In this document: positions 1 to 10,840 of the stretch, in pieces
Layout of the letters: the number at the start of each line of letters is the position of its first letter
Position numbering within the stretch: position 1 is the first letter of the stretch
NCBI RefSeq assembly: GCF_047511655.1
Contig: NC_133392.1
Span: forward strand, 20,288,001-20,352,000
Length of the DNA: 64,000 bases
DNA from: Castor canadensis
Lineage: Eukaryota > Chordata > Mammalia > Rodentia > Castoridae
Direction of reading: 5' to 3'
The notes under the pieces: model-generated
Seen by the model: only the letters and a program-made list of their open reading frames with translations
Told to the model about the DNA's origin: nothing
Databases searched by the model: none
Made by a program: the position numbers and the translations under genes

Positions 1-335
1 GAAATGCCCTTTGTCTTTCTCCAATTGTCTTCTGGAAATCCAGAGCCAAAGGCTCAGTTTTCTGGTTCTGTCCCCAAATGCCTTTTTTAACATCATTTCA
101 AACTCCATCTCCTGTAGGAGTTGTCCCTGGAGTCCCTCAGTGAGACTTAACCCAACCCTGTCCCACTCTGTCTCCCTTTGCAATGTTTGTAAGTGCCTTC
201 TTGGCTGGAGTGAACCTGTGGAGGGGCATAAAAGATTAGAAAATTCAGATAGACTCGACCCACCCCACAAAAAGGAAAAAAATTTTCCATGATACCCCAT
301 CTAGAACTTGTAGACTTTGATGACTTTTCCATTTT
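1..335. other. intergenic, nothing identified
   Basis: Unique-looking sequence beyond the ADD3 3' end. There are no splice-consistent exons, and the open frames here show no family features. Confidence 0.5.
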
Positions 336-339
336 CACA

Positions 340-373
<34 letters not shown>
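336..373. repeat. (CA)n microsatellite
   Basis: About 19 CA units with one CATA interruption. Confidence 0.95.
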
Positions 374-1474
374 AGAATGGGATCAAATGTTCTATTTTGA
401 ATTCTGCAACTTCTTTTTTGACTACTCAACAATCTTTGAATGTTTTCAAATCAACATTTTGTGTTATTGAAAATCACTACAAAGTACTCTATTAATTGTA
501 TCACAGTTTTCTCAGCCAGTCTCCTATTGTGCATTTAGGTCATATGTAGGTTTTTTTTTTAGACAGCTTTGCTGAGATATAACTCATGTACCAACACTCA
601 TTCTTGTTCACAGTTTTTAATTCTACATAGCACCCAGATCCAACCCTTGAATGTAGGCATTGGTGAATCTGTGCTTGTTGGACTGAACAGGAACTTCCCA
701 AATAAAGACATTTTGCTTCTCTGAAATAAATGTGCACACCTTGTCCCTAAAACCACTGAGTCAGATCTAGCCTCCATGCTTGGAGCAGTACAAAGCTAGG
801 TGGAGGAGGAGCATTGGTGATGGGGGCAGTGGTAGCAGAAGAGCATGAATTTGGCTGCAGAATGGTGACCACTTAGATCCAGTGTTATCACTTGGGAAGT
901 GGCATGAGGATTTTGGTCCACTTCATGAGGTAAGTGCTGAACTTAGCACATGCCTGTCATAGAGCAGGTCCCCTTCTGCCCGAGGAGGATGAGAAGTTGG
1001 CTCCCAGATGAGCTGGGTGAGGACATGGCAAGTCAAGGAAAGAATGTGTGCAATGTCATAGGCTAGTGAAGGACTAGGTGGCAGTATGGAAATAAAGCCA
1101 GAAGGCAGATGGGGCCAGATCGCCAAGGGACTCCTCAGATGCCCAGAAAGTTGGATTTCCTCTCTCTTATAAGTCATAGGCAGTGAGGCTGCAGTGACAG
1201 GACCACAATTTGCATTAGAAGTGTTTCCTCTCCAGCCAGGGTGGAAGGGTGGGACAAGAACAGCAGAGTGATCAGGGGTCAATGAATTCATTGTTTAAAT
1301 GAATTCAGGTAGGAAGTGAGTTGCTTAGACTAGGGCCATGACAGTGGGAATAGAAAAAGGGGCCAAGAAGGAGCACGATTTACGAGGTAGTGTCAATGGG
1401 GAATGGTGGCCACGTGGCCTTGGAGTTATGGTATGACAAGCTCCCTGACCACCTGCTGGGGCAGGCGGGCAGGT
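374..1474. other. intergenic, nothing identified
   Basis: Moderate-GC unique sequence. I see no gene, RNA or clear repeat. Confidence 0.45.
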
Positions 1475-1610
1475 CTCACCTTATTCAGTCCTCACAACAA
1501 CTCTGTGCAGAGGTACCCACTTTCCCAGTTACAGATTAGGAAATCCAACTCAGAGAAAGTGATGTGGCCAAAGTTATAAACAGAAGGGTAAATTTGGAAT
1601 CAAGGTTTAT
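1475..1610 (-). repeat. MIR SINE fragment
   Basis: Antisense MIR core: a 'cccagttacagattaggaaa' type segment followed by a GTGATGTGGCCAAAGT tract. Old and diverged. Confidence 0.55.
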
Positions 1611-1705
1611 CTGCATTCTTTCATATTGTTTTCTGTTTTTTTTTTTTAGCTGCCCTATATAAGCCTAGGTTGGATTTGAAAAGGCAGGGAGAGCAGGTGG
1701 AAAAC

Positions 1706-1735
1706 ATTTATTTATTTATTTACTTACTTACTTAT
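1706..1735. repeat. (TTTA)n/(CTTA)n tract
   Basis: Tetranucleotide run, probably the former A-rich tail of the SINE that follows, read on the opposite strand. Confidence 0.75.
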
Positions 1736-1940
1736 TGCAATACTCAGGATTGAACTGAGGGTCTGACACTTGCAAGGCAAGTGCTCTACAACTGAGCCAG
1801 GCCCATACTCCTTTCCCTTTTAGTTTGTCTTTCAGATAATCTCAGGCTAATTTTGTCCAGGCCAAACTAGAACTACAATCCTCCTCCCTCTGCCCCCTGT
1901 GTAGCTGGGATTATAGACATGCACCATCACTTCCAGTCCT
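1736..1940 (-). mobile_element. B1-ID composite SINE
   Basis: Read on the minus strand, a B1-like part (cf. 'gtagctgggattatagacat' on plus) is joined to an ID/tRNA-like part with box B (plus strand: GGATTGAACTGAGGG). This dimer type recurs throughout the window. Confidence 0.8.
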
Positions 1941-3329
1941 GGAAGACAATTCTTTTTCAAGGTGAGCAGTCTTGGCTTCTGGGCAAGTCAGTGTTTAATG
2001 GGTCAGACTGAGGCTGGGGAGGCTTCTCCAAAGAGCCAAAGAAAAGGGTGGAAGAGAGAAATTTTTCTAAAAAGAGTTGGCATGTCTTTGATCCTCTGTC
2101 TTGCTCAGGGCACAGGCATAATAGGAAGTTCTGGAAACAGAAGAGGGTTGACCCAGCTGGCCATGTTAGGAGAGAGGGTGGTACACAGGCTCAGGCCCAG
2201 AGTAGGCAGTTCCTCCCTCATTCCTCAAAGAAGCCTGTCCTGTGCTGGGAGTCTGTATCCTCCAGGTTTGCGGCCAGGCAGGTGGCTGAGACCAAGCTCT
2301 CCCAAGAGGCCTGTGCTCTGCCATCAGCAGGGCTGTAGGGACTCCAGCCCCTTGCTGGAAGACTTATGGTGCAGACCATGTAGCTGTCTCAGCGCTTCCC
2401 TCATAAGAGCAGGTGCTCTGAGGGGCAGTGTGGAGACAGTAAGCGGGGACACAATGCATGGAGTCTCAATTGCCAGGCCTCACACAGAAGGGAGCCTCCA
2501 TCTTCCACTCCCCCACTCCCAGCCACACCTCCTGTGTCCCTTCATGTGCACGTTAGCCTTTGTCTCCCAGGCCCTGATCACTTGGCTTAAAGTTAGGGAG
2601 GCCCAGATGGGGACATGGCAGGAAGCCATCTGGTCTTCTCCCAAGACCCTCAACCCCCTAACCCTCCCGATGCTTCAACCTGCCTTATCCTGATGCCCCG
2701 CCCCCTTCTCTGCTCCAGAGTCTTTATCCCTGTTTGCTATCTGTCAATTAGGCTGCCTCAATACCCTGAGCACAGAAAGCCAGCCAGCCAAGCATGGCAA
2801 TTCTCACCTCTCCCCATGTCTCTCCTCTGGGTTGGGGAGACGGAAGGCGAAAGAAAGGCAGACTGCAGTCTCCTCTCTGGGTAAAAATGATCATGGCCGT
2901 GGTCTCTGAAGTCATTGGTGTTCCCTCACCTCTGACCCTTCTCAGGCCAGAGCTGGAGCTCCTGGGTGGAGGTCAGGGACAAGGAGAGTCGGTGGCAAGC
3001 AGGGGCCTGTGGGGAAGGGGGCTGATGGGGAGGTCAGAGGCCTGGGTGTGGCTGTCATGGTGCACACCTCCCCAGTTGACTCAGGGCCTGGCTTGGTTAA
3101 CCTTTCCGGTTGAAGGGTTCTAGGTGTGTCAGTGGCTCCTCCCTGAGTGAGGGCAAGGCTCAGCCTCATCCCTCTGGCCACTCTAAGTCTTCCAATCATG
3201 TAGAATGGAGAGGGTGAGAAAGAATGAAAGTGGAAGAGGAAGGAGACAGGGAGAGAAGAGGTATGGCTGGGGTGGGGACAGAGGGTGGCTCCCCAGAAGG
3301 GCCTCATGTGCCCTTCCCTGACATCAGGA
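1941..3329. other. GC-richer intergenic stretch
   Basis: Unique sequence with higher GC than the rest. It holds long overlapping open frames on both strands (such as 1962-2693 and 2942-3667), but these have Cys/Pro/Arg-rich compositions typical of chance frames. No CpG island is evident. It could hold enhancers, but nothing specific is supported. Confidence 0.45.
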
Positions 3330-3530
3330 TGTCTGGAGTATGCCAGCTTAGCACCAGGCACCTGACTCTCACTTGTTTCATCCCCAGTCTCACCACCTGA
3401 GGAAGATATGCTCGTGCCCACTTCACAGCCCAGAAAACTGAGCTCAGAAAAAACATTTGCCTGAGGTCCCTCAGCAAGTCCAGGGCAAAGCTTCTGGCTC
3501 CAAAGTTCACCTGCTTTCTTTGTAGCCACA
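3330..3530 (-). repeat. MIR SINE fragment
   Basis: Antisense MIR pattern: 'cccacttcacagcccagaaa' type core, then CTGAGGTCCCTCAGCAAGTC. Confidence 0.5.
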
Positions 3531-3819
3531 GCCTCTGTCTTGCCACCCTCTGGGGCAGAGTCTGAACGCCCTCTCACCAGGTTGGGCTCTGCCTTCTTGA
3601 GGGACACGCGGCCTGATTTCAAGCACCTGATCTGTTCTGGAAAAGCCTGTCTCACGGCAGGGATCACGTGAGCTGCCTTAACAGCTTTCCAGGGTGAGAG
3701 GGCTCAGACGCCACCCTCAGGGAGAAGGATGGTGCAGAGCAGAGGTGCAGAAAAAAGCCAAGAATGGGGGGTCACGAGCACTGGAAAAGGTGACTTTTCT
3801 CAGAAATTCACAGGGATTC

Positions 3820-3990
3820 AAAGGGCTCAGGAGTCAGAGACATCAGCCTTAGAATTCTGACCCCACTTACTAAGTACAGCTTGGGCAAGTTGTTCAGCCT
3901 CACATGCTTGTGGTTCCTCACTCGGATAGGACAGGTAGCCTTGGTGCCCATCCCTTGGGCAGTTCTGAGAGCACATTGGTCCAGGTGGCA
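3820..3990 (+). repeat. MIR SINE fragment
   Basis: Sense MIR pattern: GAATTCTGACCCCACTTACT, then CAGCTTGGGCAAGTTGTTCA, then a CCTCAC run. Confidence 0.55.
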
Positions 3991-5685
3991 TCCAGCATAC
4001 TGCCTTAGCTGTGGCAGTGCACCAATGTATGCTGAGAGAGCTAATCATTTGTGTACTTTCCTCCATTAGGCTGACCTCTCCAGCATCCATATGTGACACT
4101 CCTGGGGACTCAGGGTGACATCGCTGACCGTGCTGGTAACATGGACTGGCAGTGACTCACAGCTGCCCTCCAGGCAGGATGTGGACTCACCCTGCTTTGT
4201 TCATCAGTGTCAAATGTCCTGAAGGCTCCAAGCGAGAGATGAACCCTGGCTATGAGGAACAGGGAAATTCACCTCTAATTGCTGGCATTCACACCTATTT
4301 GCAGCTCTGAAGAGAAGATGGACAGTCAGCATGGCTCTGGTCCATCCCAACAAAGTCCCTGCTTGGTGGGGTGATGGGAATCTGTCCCAAACACATATCC
4401 AACTCAGGCTGACCAAGACCCAGTCATTCTGCAGGAGCTAACAGCCTGGTGCCCCTGCCTACTGATAACCTCCCTGTACTTGTTACTCCTTTACTCAAAG
4501 AGAAGATTGAGAACAGAGAGAAGGGTGGAGGACCTAATGGGGTGGGGTGGGCTTCAAACTCATAAGCCACACCCAGAAAAAGCTGCTAACAAGATCTTGG
4601 ATGCTAGAAGTCTTCAATAACTTCCCCAAGTATTTCATCAGACTGCCCTTTCAACCACGGATGTGTACTTCCTAAGGGGAGTTTCAATAAGTTGATTGTC
4701 TTCATCATTCTTACTTTTAACAGGATGGTTGTTACTGCCCGTATAGGCAGGAGCCACAGTTATGCCCCAGCTGACCTGCTTCTTACTCCCTAGGTTCAAT
4801 GGGCCCTTAAACTTCTAATCTAAGGACAATTCTCTGTGCCAAGAAATAATTGCTTAGGAGTTGAGACAACCAATGGAAGGTTCTAGTGATTCTCCAGAAA
4901 CACATGCTAAAAGAATGGATTGTATTGGCAAAGGAATCTATCAAAAAAGTTTGTTTCCCAAGAGGAATGATCTGGCCAATGCTGAGAAAGGAAGGAGAGG
5001 TGGGAATTCACATGCTTGCTTCACAGCCACTCAATCTGTCACCTCCAACAGCTGGCCCCACCCTGGATCAGGTTCTATCTCCTAGCAGGTAAAAGGTAGC
5101 CAACTACCTTTAGAGGAAACCATCCAAGTGACGATCGACATCAGGGTGAGGAGTGTAGGGAGAAATCTATATTTGGAAGAGGACACAGAATTGGGTGGGT
5201 GGTTCCCTGGCCTTATCAGGTGCCCGCAGTCTGGTGCAGCACCAGGGCAGATGGGCTGTCATATCTCTTCACTGCTGGACTTGGCTCAGTCCCCATAACA
5301 GGGAGGGCCTTGCCCTCACACACCCTTGGGCTCAGTGTCACCCTGCTTTGTTGACCCCACTGGCCTCCATGCCAGTGGGAAAAGTATTTGGCTGACTTTC
5401 AAAGCCAGGGGTGAGGGAGACATGGCCCGGCTTAGATTAGGCAAATATGGCAATAGCAGAAGGTTGTTGGTGAGGCAGAAGGAGAGGTCACACCTGTTTG
5501 ATCCTAGTGTGTTCAGAGACAAATGAAACAGCTCTGTCAGTATTCATTCAACTTGGAGTGTTAATCGCATTTCTCCCTGGTGACAAAATGGCCTTGGCTT
5601 AGATGAGTCAAGGTAGCAAATACTTGGAAATTCTTTCCATTTTGCATTGGGGAGGGGTGATGGTACAGCTGGGACCTCAGGCTGA
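3991..5685. other. intergenic, nothing identified
   Basis: Unique sequence. No supported exon, RNA gene or repeat. Confidence 0.45.
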
Positions 5686-5860
5686 CACCGTGTTTGACAG
5701 ACTCCTCTGATACTAGCTATGTGACCTTGGGCAAGCCATGCCTGCTCTTAGAGTTCAACTGTCCCCATTTGTAAAACAGAATATGCTTTTATGAAACCCA
5801 ACACAATAATGTATGCCACTCAAGAGTGCAGGACATAGAAGGTGCTCAGTAACTATCCTT
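5686..5860 (+). repeat. MIR SINE
   Basis: Contains CTATGTGACCTTGGGCAAGC followed by a CCCCATTTGTAAAACAGAAT segment and a GTGCTCAGTAA tail. This is the classic MIR order. Confidence 0.75.
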
Positions 5861-5992
5861 CCTATAAGTGCCGTCCCTTCATTCATCGTCTTTACCTTCT
5901 CCTTTGACTAATTTGATTATTATATCCTATGGTGGCTTTAAAATACTGACCACAAATTCTTTGATACTCTTCTCTTTAAAAGGTGGAAACTA

Positions 5993-6112
5993 AGACAGGT
6001 GTGGTGGCACATACCTGAAATCCCAGCACTGAGGAGGCTGAGGTAGGAGGAGCATGAATTTGAGGCTAGCCTGAGTTACATGGCGAAACCCTGTTCAAAA
6101 CACAAAAAATAA
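5993..6112 (+). mobile_element. B1-like SINE
   Basis: GGTGTGGTGGCACATACCTG start, GAGGCTGAGG motif and A-rich tail at 6100-6118. It lies head-to-head against an antisense B1 a few bases away. Confidence 0.8.
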
Positions 6113-6117
6113 AAAAA

Positions 6118-6252
6118 AATTTTTTGAGATGACGTCTCACCATATTGCTTAAGCTGATCTCAAACTTGTGGGCTCAAGTGACCCCTGCCTGAGCCTGAGC
6201 CTCCAGGGTGGATGGCACTTTATGGATTATAGGCATACAACACTGCACCCAG
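6118..6252 (-). mobile_element. B1/Alu-like SINE, antisense
   Basis: On plus it reads TTTTTTGAGATGACGTCTCA, then GATTATAGGCATACAACACT, the reverse of a 7SL-derived monomer. Confidence 0.65.
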
Positions 6253-6255
6253 CTT

Positions 6256-6269
6256 AATGACTCATTTCT
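6256..6269 (+). repeat. target site duplication, left copy
   Basis: AATGACTCATTTCT; its partner AATGACTCACTTCT is at 6497-6510 (13 of 14 match). Confidence 0.75.
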
Positions 6270-6496
6270 TTTTTTTTTTTTTTTTTGGGTGGTACTGGGA
6301 ATTGAACCCAGGGCCTCGCCCTTGCCCTTACTAACAAGGCTTCTACCAATTGAGCCACAGCCCTTTTGTTTTTATCTTGTTTTTGATAGGGTCTCACCAG
6401 GCTTGCCTCCAACTGGCTGGCCTCCAACTTGCGGTCCTCCTACCTTTGCCTCCACGGCAGGTGGGACTACAGGTGCATGCCACCATTCCCAGCTTC
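6270..6496 (-). mobile_element. B1-ID composite SINE
   Basis: On plus: poly-T, then GGTACTGGGAATTGAACCCA (ID box B, reversed), a GAGCCACAGCCC end, then the B1 part with GTGGGACTACAGGTGCATGC. It is flanked by a 14-bp target site duplication in the MLT1 LTR. Confidence 0.85.
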
Positions 6497-6944
6497 AATG
6501 ACTCACTTCTAATGGGTAGAAAGTGAATTGAAGGTATGTGACTTCTGGGGCATGGTTGTATAGGTATTATGGTTTCTGTTTTGTTCTCTCAGATTGTCTA
6601 CTCTGGGGACTGCCCTGTCACGAGGACACTCAAGCAGCCTTATGGAGAGGTTCATGTGGGGAGCCACTGGCTGTCCACTTGCCAGCCACCAATGGAAGTC
6701 AAATTTGCCAATAACTATGGCTCTGGCTGACATCTTAACCACAATCTCTTGAGAGATTCAGAAAGGGTCTTGAATTTCAGATCCAAAGAAACTATGAGAT
6801 ACAGTCAATATACATTGTTTTAAGCATGTGTGTTTTGGAAAATGGTTTGTTACCTAGTGGTAGGTAACACTGTGTGCAAAAAGGAATTGACATTACATAT
6901 AGGTAACTACAGGATGGAAAGCTAGTGGAAGATTTGGAGGATGA

Positions 6945-7040
6945 GGGCTGGAAGTGCGGCTTCAGTAGTAGAGCGCCTGCCTAACAAGTGCAAGGCCCTG
7001 AGTTCAAACCCTAGTACCGCAAAAGAAAAAATAGAAAAGA
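6945..7040 (+). mobile_element. ID-type (tRNA-derived) SINE
   Basis: Sense unit GGGCTGGAAGTGCGGCTTCA with box A-like TAGTAGAGCGCCTGCC, box B-like GAGTTCAAACCC and an A-rich tail. Confidence 0.85.
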
Positions 7041-7568
7041 TTTGAAAGATGAGAATGAAATAGTAAATAGGGTAGGTTGAGAGGGGGTTCTGACCAAACC
7101 AGAAAACCTGGTTGAAGACAAAGTTTAGCTCCCTGGAAGCCAGGGCAAAGACAGAAACTTGGTGGGTATTTGAGAGTCTGAATGAGGACAGTCATTTGAC
7201 AGGTGGACCCTTAAATAAAGAGTGGCACACAGTGTGGTGGACTTGCAGACATTCTACCTACTGTGGGCCATAGAAGCATGTTTGGAACGGTTGACACAGC
7301 TGCACATATGGTTTACTTGTAACAATGCCCCTTCTGACAGTTTTTAGGAACTCTTAATACCATAATAATACAAGAAATACAGTGTATTTAATTTTAACTG
7401 GACTGATAACGAAGTTGCAGTTCCCCTCCCATGTACACCACTGTGTGACCCAGTTCTGCTTCACACTTTGAGGGATATTTTGCACATATACCAGCAAATA
7501 ATAAATTGTTTTTCCTCTTTATTGCATAAAAGTACGTTGTTCTACGCTGTGTTATTTACTATTCAATA
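7041..7568. other. intergenic, nothing identified
   Basis: AT-rich unique sequence without gene or clear repeat. Confidence 0.45.
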
Positions 7569-7935
7569 ATTTTTTTTGATGGTACTAGAGTTTGAACTCA
7601 GGGCCTCATGCTTCCTAAGCAGGTACTCTATCACTTGAGCTATTTTGTCAGTTCTTATTTATACTGGATATTTTTTTAGATAAGGTCTCACTTTTTGCCT
7701 GGAGCACTGGTCCTCTTGATCTCTGCCTCCTGGTGTGAGCCACTGGTGCCTGGGCCTCAAACATTCTAGAGAAGTACTTTACCACTTGAGCCACACCCCC
7801 AGCCTTTCTGTCTGTATTTGGTTTTTGAGATAGGATCTTGCTAACTTTGCCTGGGGTGGCCTTGAACACATTCATCCTCCTGCCTCTACCTCCTGAGTAG
7901 CTGGTATTCTGGGTATGTGCCACCATGTCTGGTTC
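7569..7935 (-). mobile_element. two B1-ID type SINEs, antisense, in tandem
   Basis: Two ID-like halves (boxes at about 7590 and 7770) alternate with two B1-like halves, ending at 'gtgccaccatgtctggttc'. Either two successive insertions or one nested in another. Confidence 0.75.
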
Positions 7936-8919
7936 ACAATTTTTGATTTTCTGAGTTTCTAATATTTCATTGTTCAATATGAGTCAAGAAAATTAAAAAC
8001 ACTTGTAATCCCACCACCAAGAAATCACCATTGTTAAATCCATAGTGTTTGGGTATGTTTTTTCTTGTCTTTCTCTTGTAAGTATGAATGTGTATAATAT
8101 GATTAATTTTCAAAATACGATTGGCACCAAACTGTAGGAAAATTTTTACAACCTTTTTTTCCCATCTACTTTTATGTGCTCCACCCATGCCCTCTGTCAT
8201 TACACTCTGAGTATACACGGATTTTTTCTTAAGGAGCATATTTATTTTCTGAATATCCTGCCCAGGACTCATATGAACTTGCCTTCCTGCATCTTTAGAC
8301 TGCCCTGAGAACAGTTTGAACTGACCTCTGTCACCAGAGCTGTCCAGGATGGAACACTGAAATTGTGAAACATCACTTAAGGTTGTTCATTAAAGACTTT
8401 TTTTAGATTTCCAAGATGAAACAGCTGGGGCCGTGAGGACCCTAGACAACCAACCCCCTCTGTGATGGCCCTCAGCTTTCCGGAGCCAAAAAGCCAGGAA
8501 ATCAGTCCTTTCGAACAGGAACCCAAAAGGCTGTTGCTTCCACTGAAAGCTTCTTAGAATTGAACTCCTCCCTGTATCTTGAAGCTGCTGCTCTCCTCTG
8601 TCCCTATCTGGGAGGAATTGGAGTTAACAATACTTAGATCTATCACCTCCCCAGGGCACAAACCAAACCTCCCAAGAACAAGGGCAAATTATAGTTATCT
8701 GTTCATTGCTCATCTTCTGTCCTTCTTTTTCAAAGACTGGAAACCTGGTCACAGTTGTAGCAAGACTTTTAGAAGGAATAGGAATGACACCATTCCAAAT
8801 GGGTAACAGAGTGAGAGGGATGAGCCAGCCATAGTTCAATCCTCGTAACACAGCATGAAAACCAAGGAAAATGTCAATACTAAGAATACAACTCCTAGGG
8901 CTTACTGAGACAGCTTGGT
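7936..8919. other. intergenic, nothing identified
   Basis: AT-rich, no supported feature. Confidence 0.45.
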
Positions 8920-9055
8920 ATGAAGGTTTTGTGTATATTGTCTTGCCTAATTCTTATAGCTGCCCTAAGATGTTAATGCAATTGTGCACATTCTACAGAA
9001 AAGTGAAGAGCAAGGAATCACACAGAGGGCTCTGTGACTCCAGAGCTCTTGGCTG
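8920..9055 (-). repeat. MIR SINE fragment
   Basis: Antisense MIR: 'tgcacattctacagaaaagt' core and a GGAATCACACAGAG tract. Confidence 0.45.
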
Positions 9056-9364
9056 TTAGACTATGATGCTTCATTATTGGACAAGGGAGATAGGAGACAA
9101 TAATCTCAAGTGTGGAAATTTCAGGGCTCTACTGGTAAAATTGCTTAATAAGATAATATGTAATATTAATATAATATGTAACATACCACGTTTAGCTAGG
9201 TATTCTATTATCAAATTGACCGAGTGATAAAGAAAACACGAACCTGGTATACTGTGATGGCTTATTTCACTGATGTCTGTCCCCAAAGATCCATGGTAAA
9301 TGAGGATAAGACAGAAGGTATCTTTGGAGATCAAAGACAGTAGAAGTATAAACTTCAAGTCTGA

Positions 9365-9475
9365 TTGCTCGGGTTTGGACCCTAGCTTTGCTACTTATTA
9401 ATTTTGTGACTATTGGTAACTTCTCTTAAGTTATTATCTCCTGAAGAATGGGAGATAATAGTGTCTATATTTGAG
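9365..9475 (+). repeat. MIR SINE
   Basis: GGTTTGGACCCTAGCTTTGC, then TACTTATTAATTTTGTGACT and a GAATGGGAGATAATA run. Old MIR in sense. Confidence 0.65.
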
Positions 9476-10024
9476 GTTTGCTATATTAAATTAATGCATC
9501 CATTTAAAGTACTTGATGCTTTAAATTCTAGCTACCTCAGTTTACCCATGGAGTTATGAGGCGCCACTAGCCTCCATCAATGACAGTGGACTTCAGTTAA
9601 ATAAACGATTAGTGGAAATGGGCAAGCCATGAATAAAAACCCCATACTGCTGACCAGGATGTGTCGCCACACCACTGTTCACTTTATTAACACCTGCATA
9701 AGGGTTTGCTAAGACCAGGACCCAGTCTTCTCTGTCCTTTGCATGATCCCAGAGTTGTCCTTGGCTAGCTAATGGAGACTCCACTACATACTTGATCAGG
9801 AATTTCCTCTCCACTCTGGATTAGTGGATGCCAGTGTGGTATGTGTGTGCTGGGGGGGAGGGGTGTGCCCAGGCTAGTTGCCCTGAGGCAAATGCTTCCT
9901 CACTTAGAAACTAGGAGAGATTGGCTGGGGAGGCGTCTCTGACCTTGCTGCAAGTTCTAATGCCCGATTTTCCCATCAGCAGGCAAGGCTATACTCAGTG
10001 AAGAACTTGCCACAATAGTCAGCA
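9476..10024. other. intergenic, nothing identified
   Basis: Includes a G-run (TGGGGGGGAGGGG, near 9851). No gene or repeat assigned. Confidence 0.4.
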
Positions 10025-10245
10025 ACAGACCTGAGAGTTTGAATCCTGGATCTACTACTTAGTTGGTGAAATCAGACAAGTTTCTTAGCTTTTCTCTAAG
10101 CCTCAGTTTCCCTTCAGTGGAGATAACCCTAGGGTGCAGGACTGACAATTAAAGGAGATAATGTAATGAAAACAAGCAGTACAATGCATACACATGACAG
10201 GCACTTGCTAAGCTGTAGCTATTATTATTTGTCTTGTATATCATA
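10025..10245 (+). repeat. MIR SINE, nearly full length
   Basis: GAGTTTGAATCCTGGATCTA, then CTAAGCCTCAGTTTCCCTTC and a 3' GCACTTGCTAAGCTGTAGCT tail with TTATTATT. Confidence 0.75.
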
Positions 10246-10560
10246 CTGGTTCCAAGAAGAATTTCACACTGAGCACTTCCTGACTTATGCAGGATTTGAG
10301 ACGCAGAGCTTCTTTTGCTGTGTACATGTTGCTAAAGTGCTGCCAACATGAGCAGTATTATCACAAGCAGTAAAAATGAAGAATATTTTTGGCCAAAGGT
10401 TGAGGTGGGTTGAGGACAACAGCTTGAACAAGGTAGAGCTCCCGCCTTCCCAGGGCTCACAGTCTTGGGAAGGAGACAGATACATAATGCCAGCTTAAGG
10501 CAGGCAGAAATCAGTATGATCCTGGAGTGCATCTGCAATTTGGTAAAGGAGGAAGTCATT
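10246..10560. other. intergenic, nothing identified
   Basis: No supported feature. Confidence 0.4.
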
Positions 10561-10840
10561 TATTTTGGTGGCACTGGGGATTGAACTCAAGGCTTCATGC
10601 CTGTTAGGCAGGTGCTCTGCCGCTTGAGCCATGCCCCAGCCCTTTTTGCTGTATTTTTGCCCATGATCCTTTCACCTCTGGCTCCCAAGTAGCAGAGTGA
10701 TAACAGGCACATGTCACCACACCTGACTTGCTGAGATAGGGTCTTGCTAAGTTTTTTCCCTCAGGCTGGCCTCAAACTATGACCCTCCTGTTGCCAACTC
10801 CTGAGTAGCTGGGATTATAGGATTGCACCATGCCTGGCTT
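10561..10840 (-). mobile_element. B1-ID composite SINE
   Basis: On plus: GGTGGCACTGGGGATTGAAC, GCTTGAGCCATGCCCCAGCC, then a B1 part with GTAGCTGGGATTATAGGATT. Confidence 0.85.

Larger units (their letters stand above)
5925..6870 (+). mobile_element. MLT1-type MaLR LTR split by nested SINEs
   Basis: The left arm (about 5925-5990, 'ctttgatactcttctcttta') and the right arm (about 6497-6870, including GAGGACACTCAAGCAGCC and TATGGAGAGGTTCATGTG) match the layout of mammalian MLT1 LTRs. The middle 5993-6496 is younger SINE sequence inserted into it. Confidence 0.65.

Noticed and set aside
1447..1470. CTCF-like site near CCACCTGCTGGGGCAG
   Set aside because: Only loosely similar; the core AGRGGG part does not fit.
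1962..3667. Long open frames of 243 and 241 codons on opposite strands
   Set aside because: GC-rich chance frames. Composition is rich in Cys, Pro, Arg and Ser, with no domain, no splice structure and no homologue that I recognise.
6945..7030. tRNA gene
   Set aside because: Has box A and box B-like parts, but the unit is an ID-type SINE with an A-rich tail, not a functional tRNA cloverleaf.
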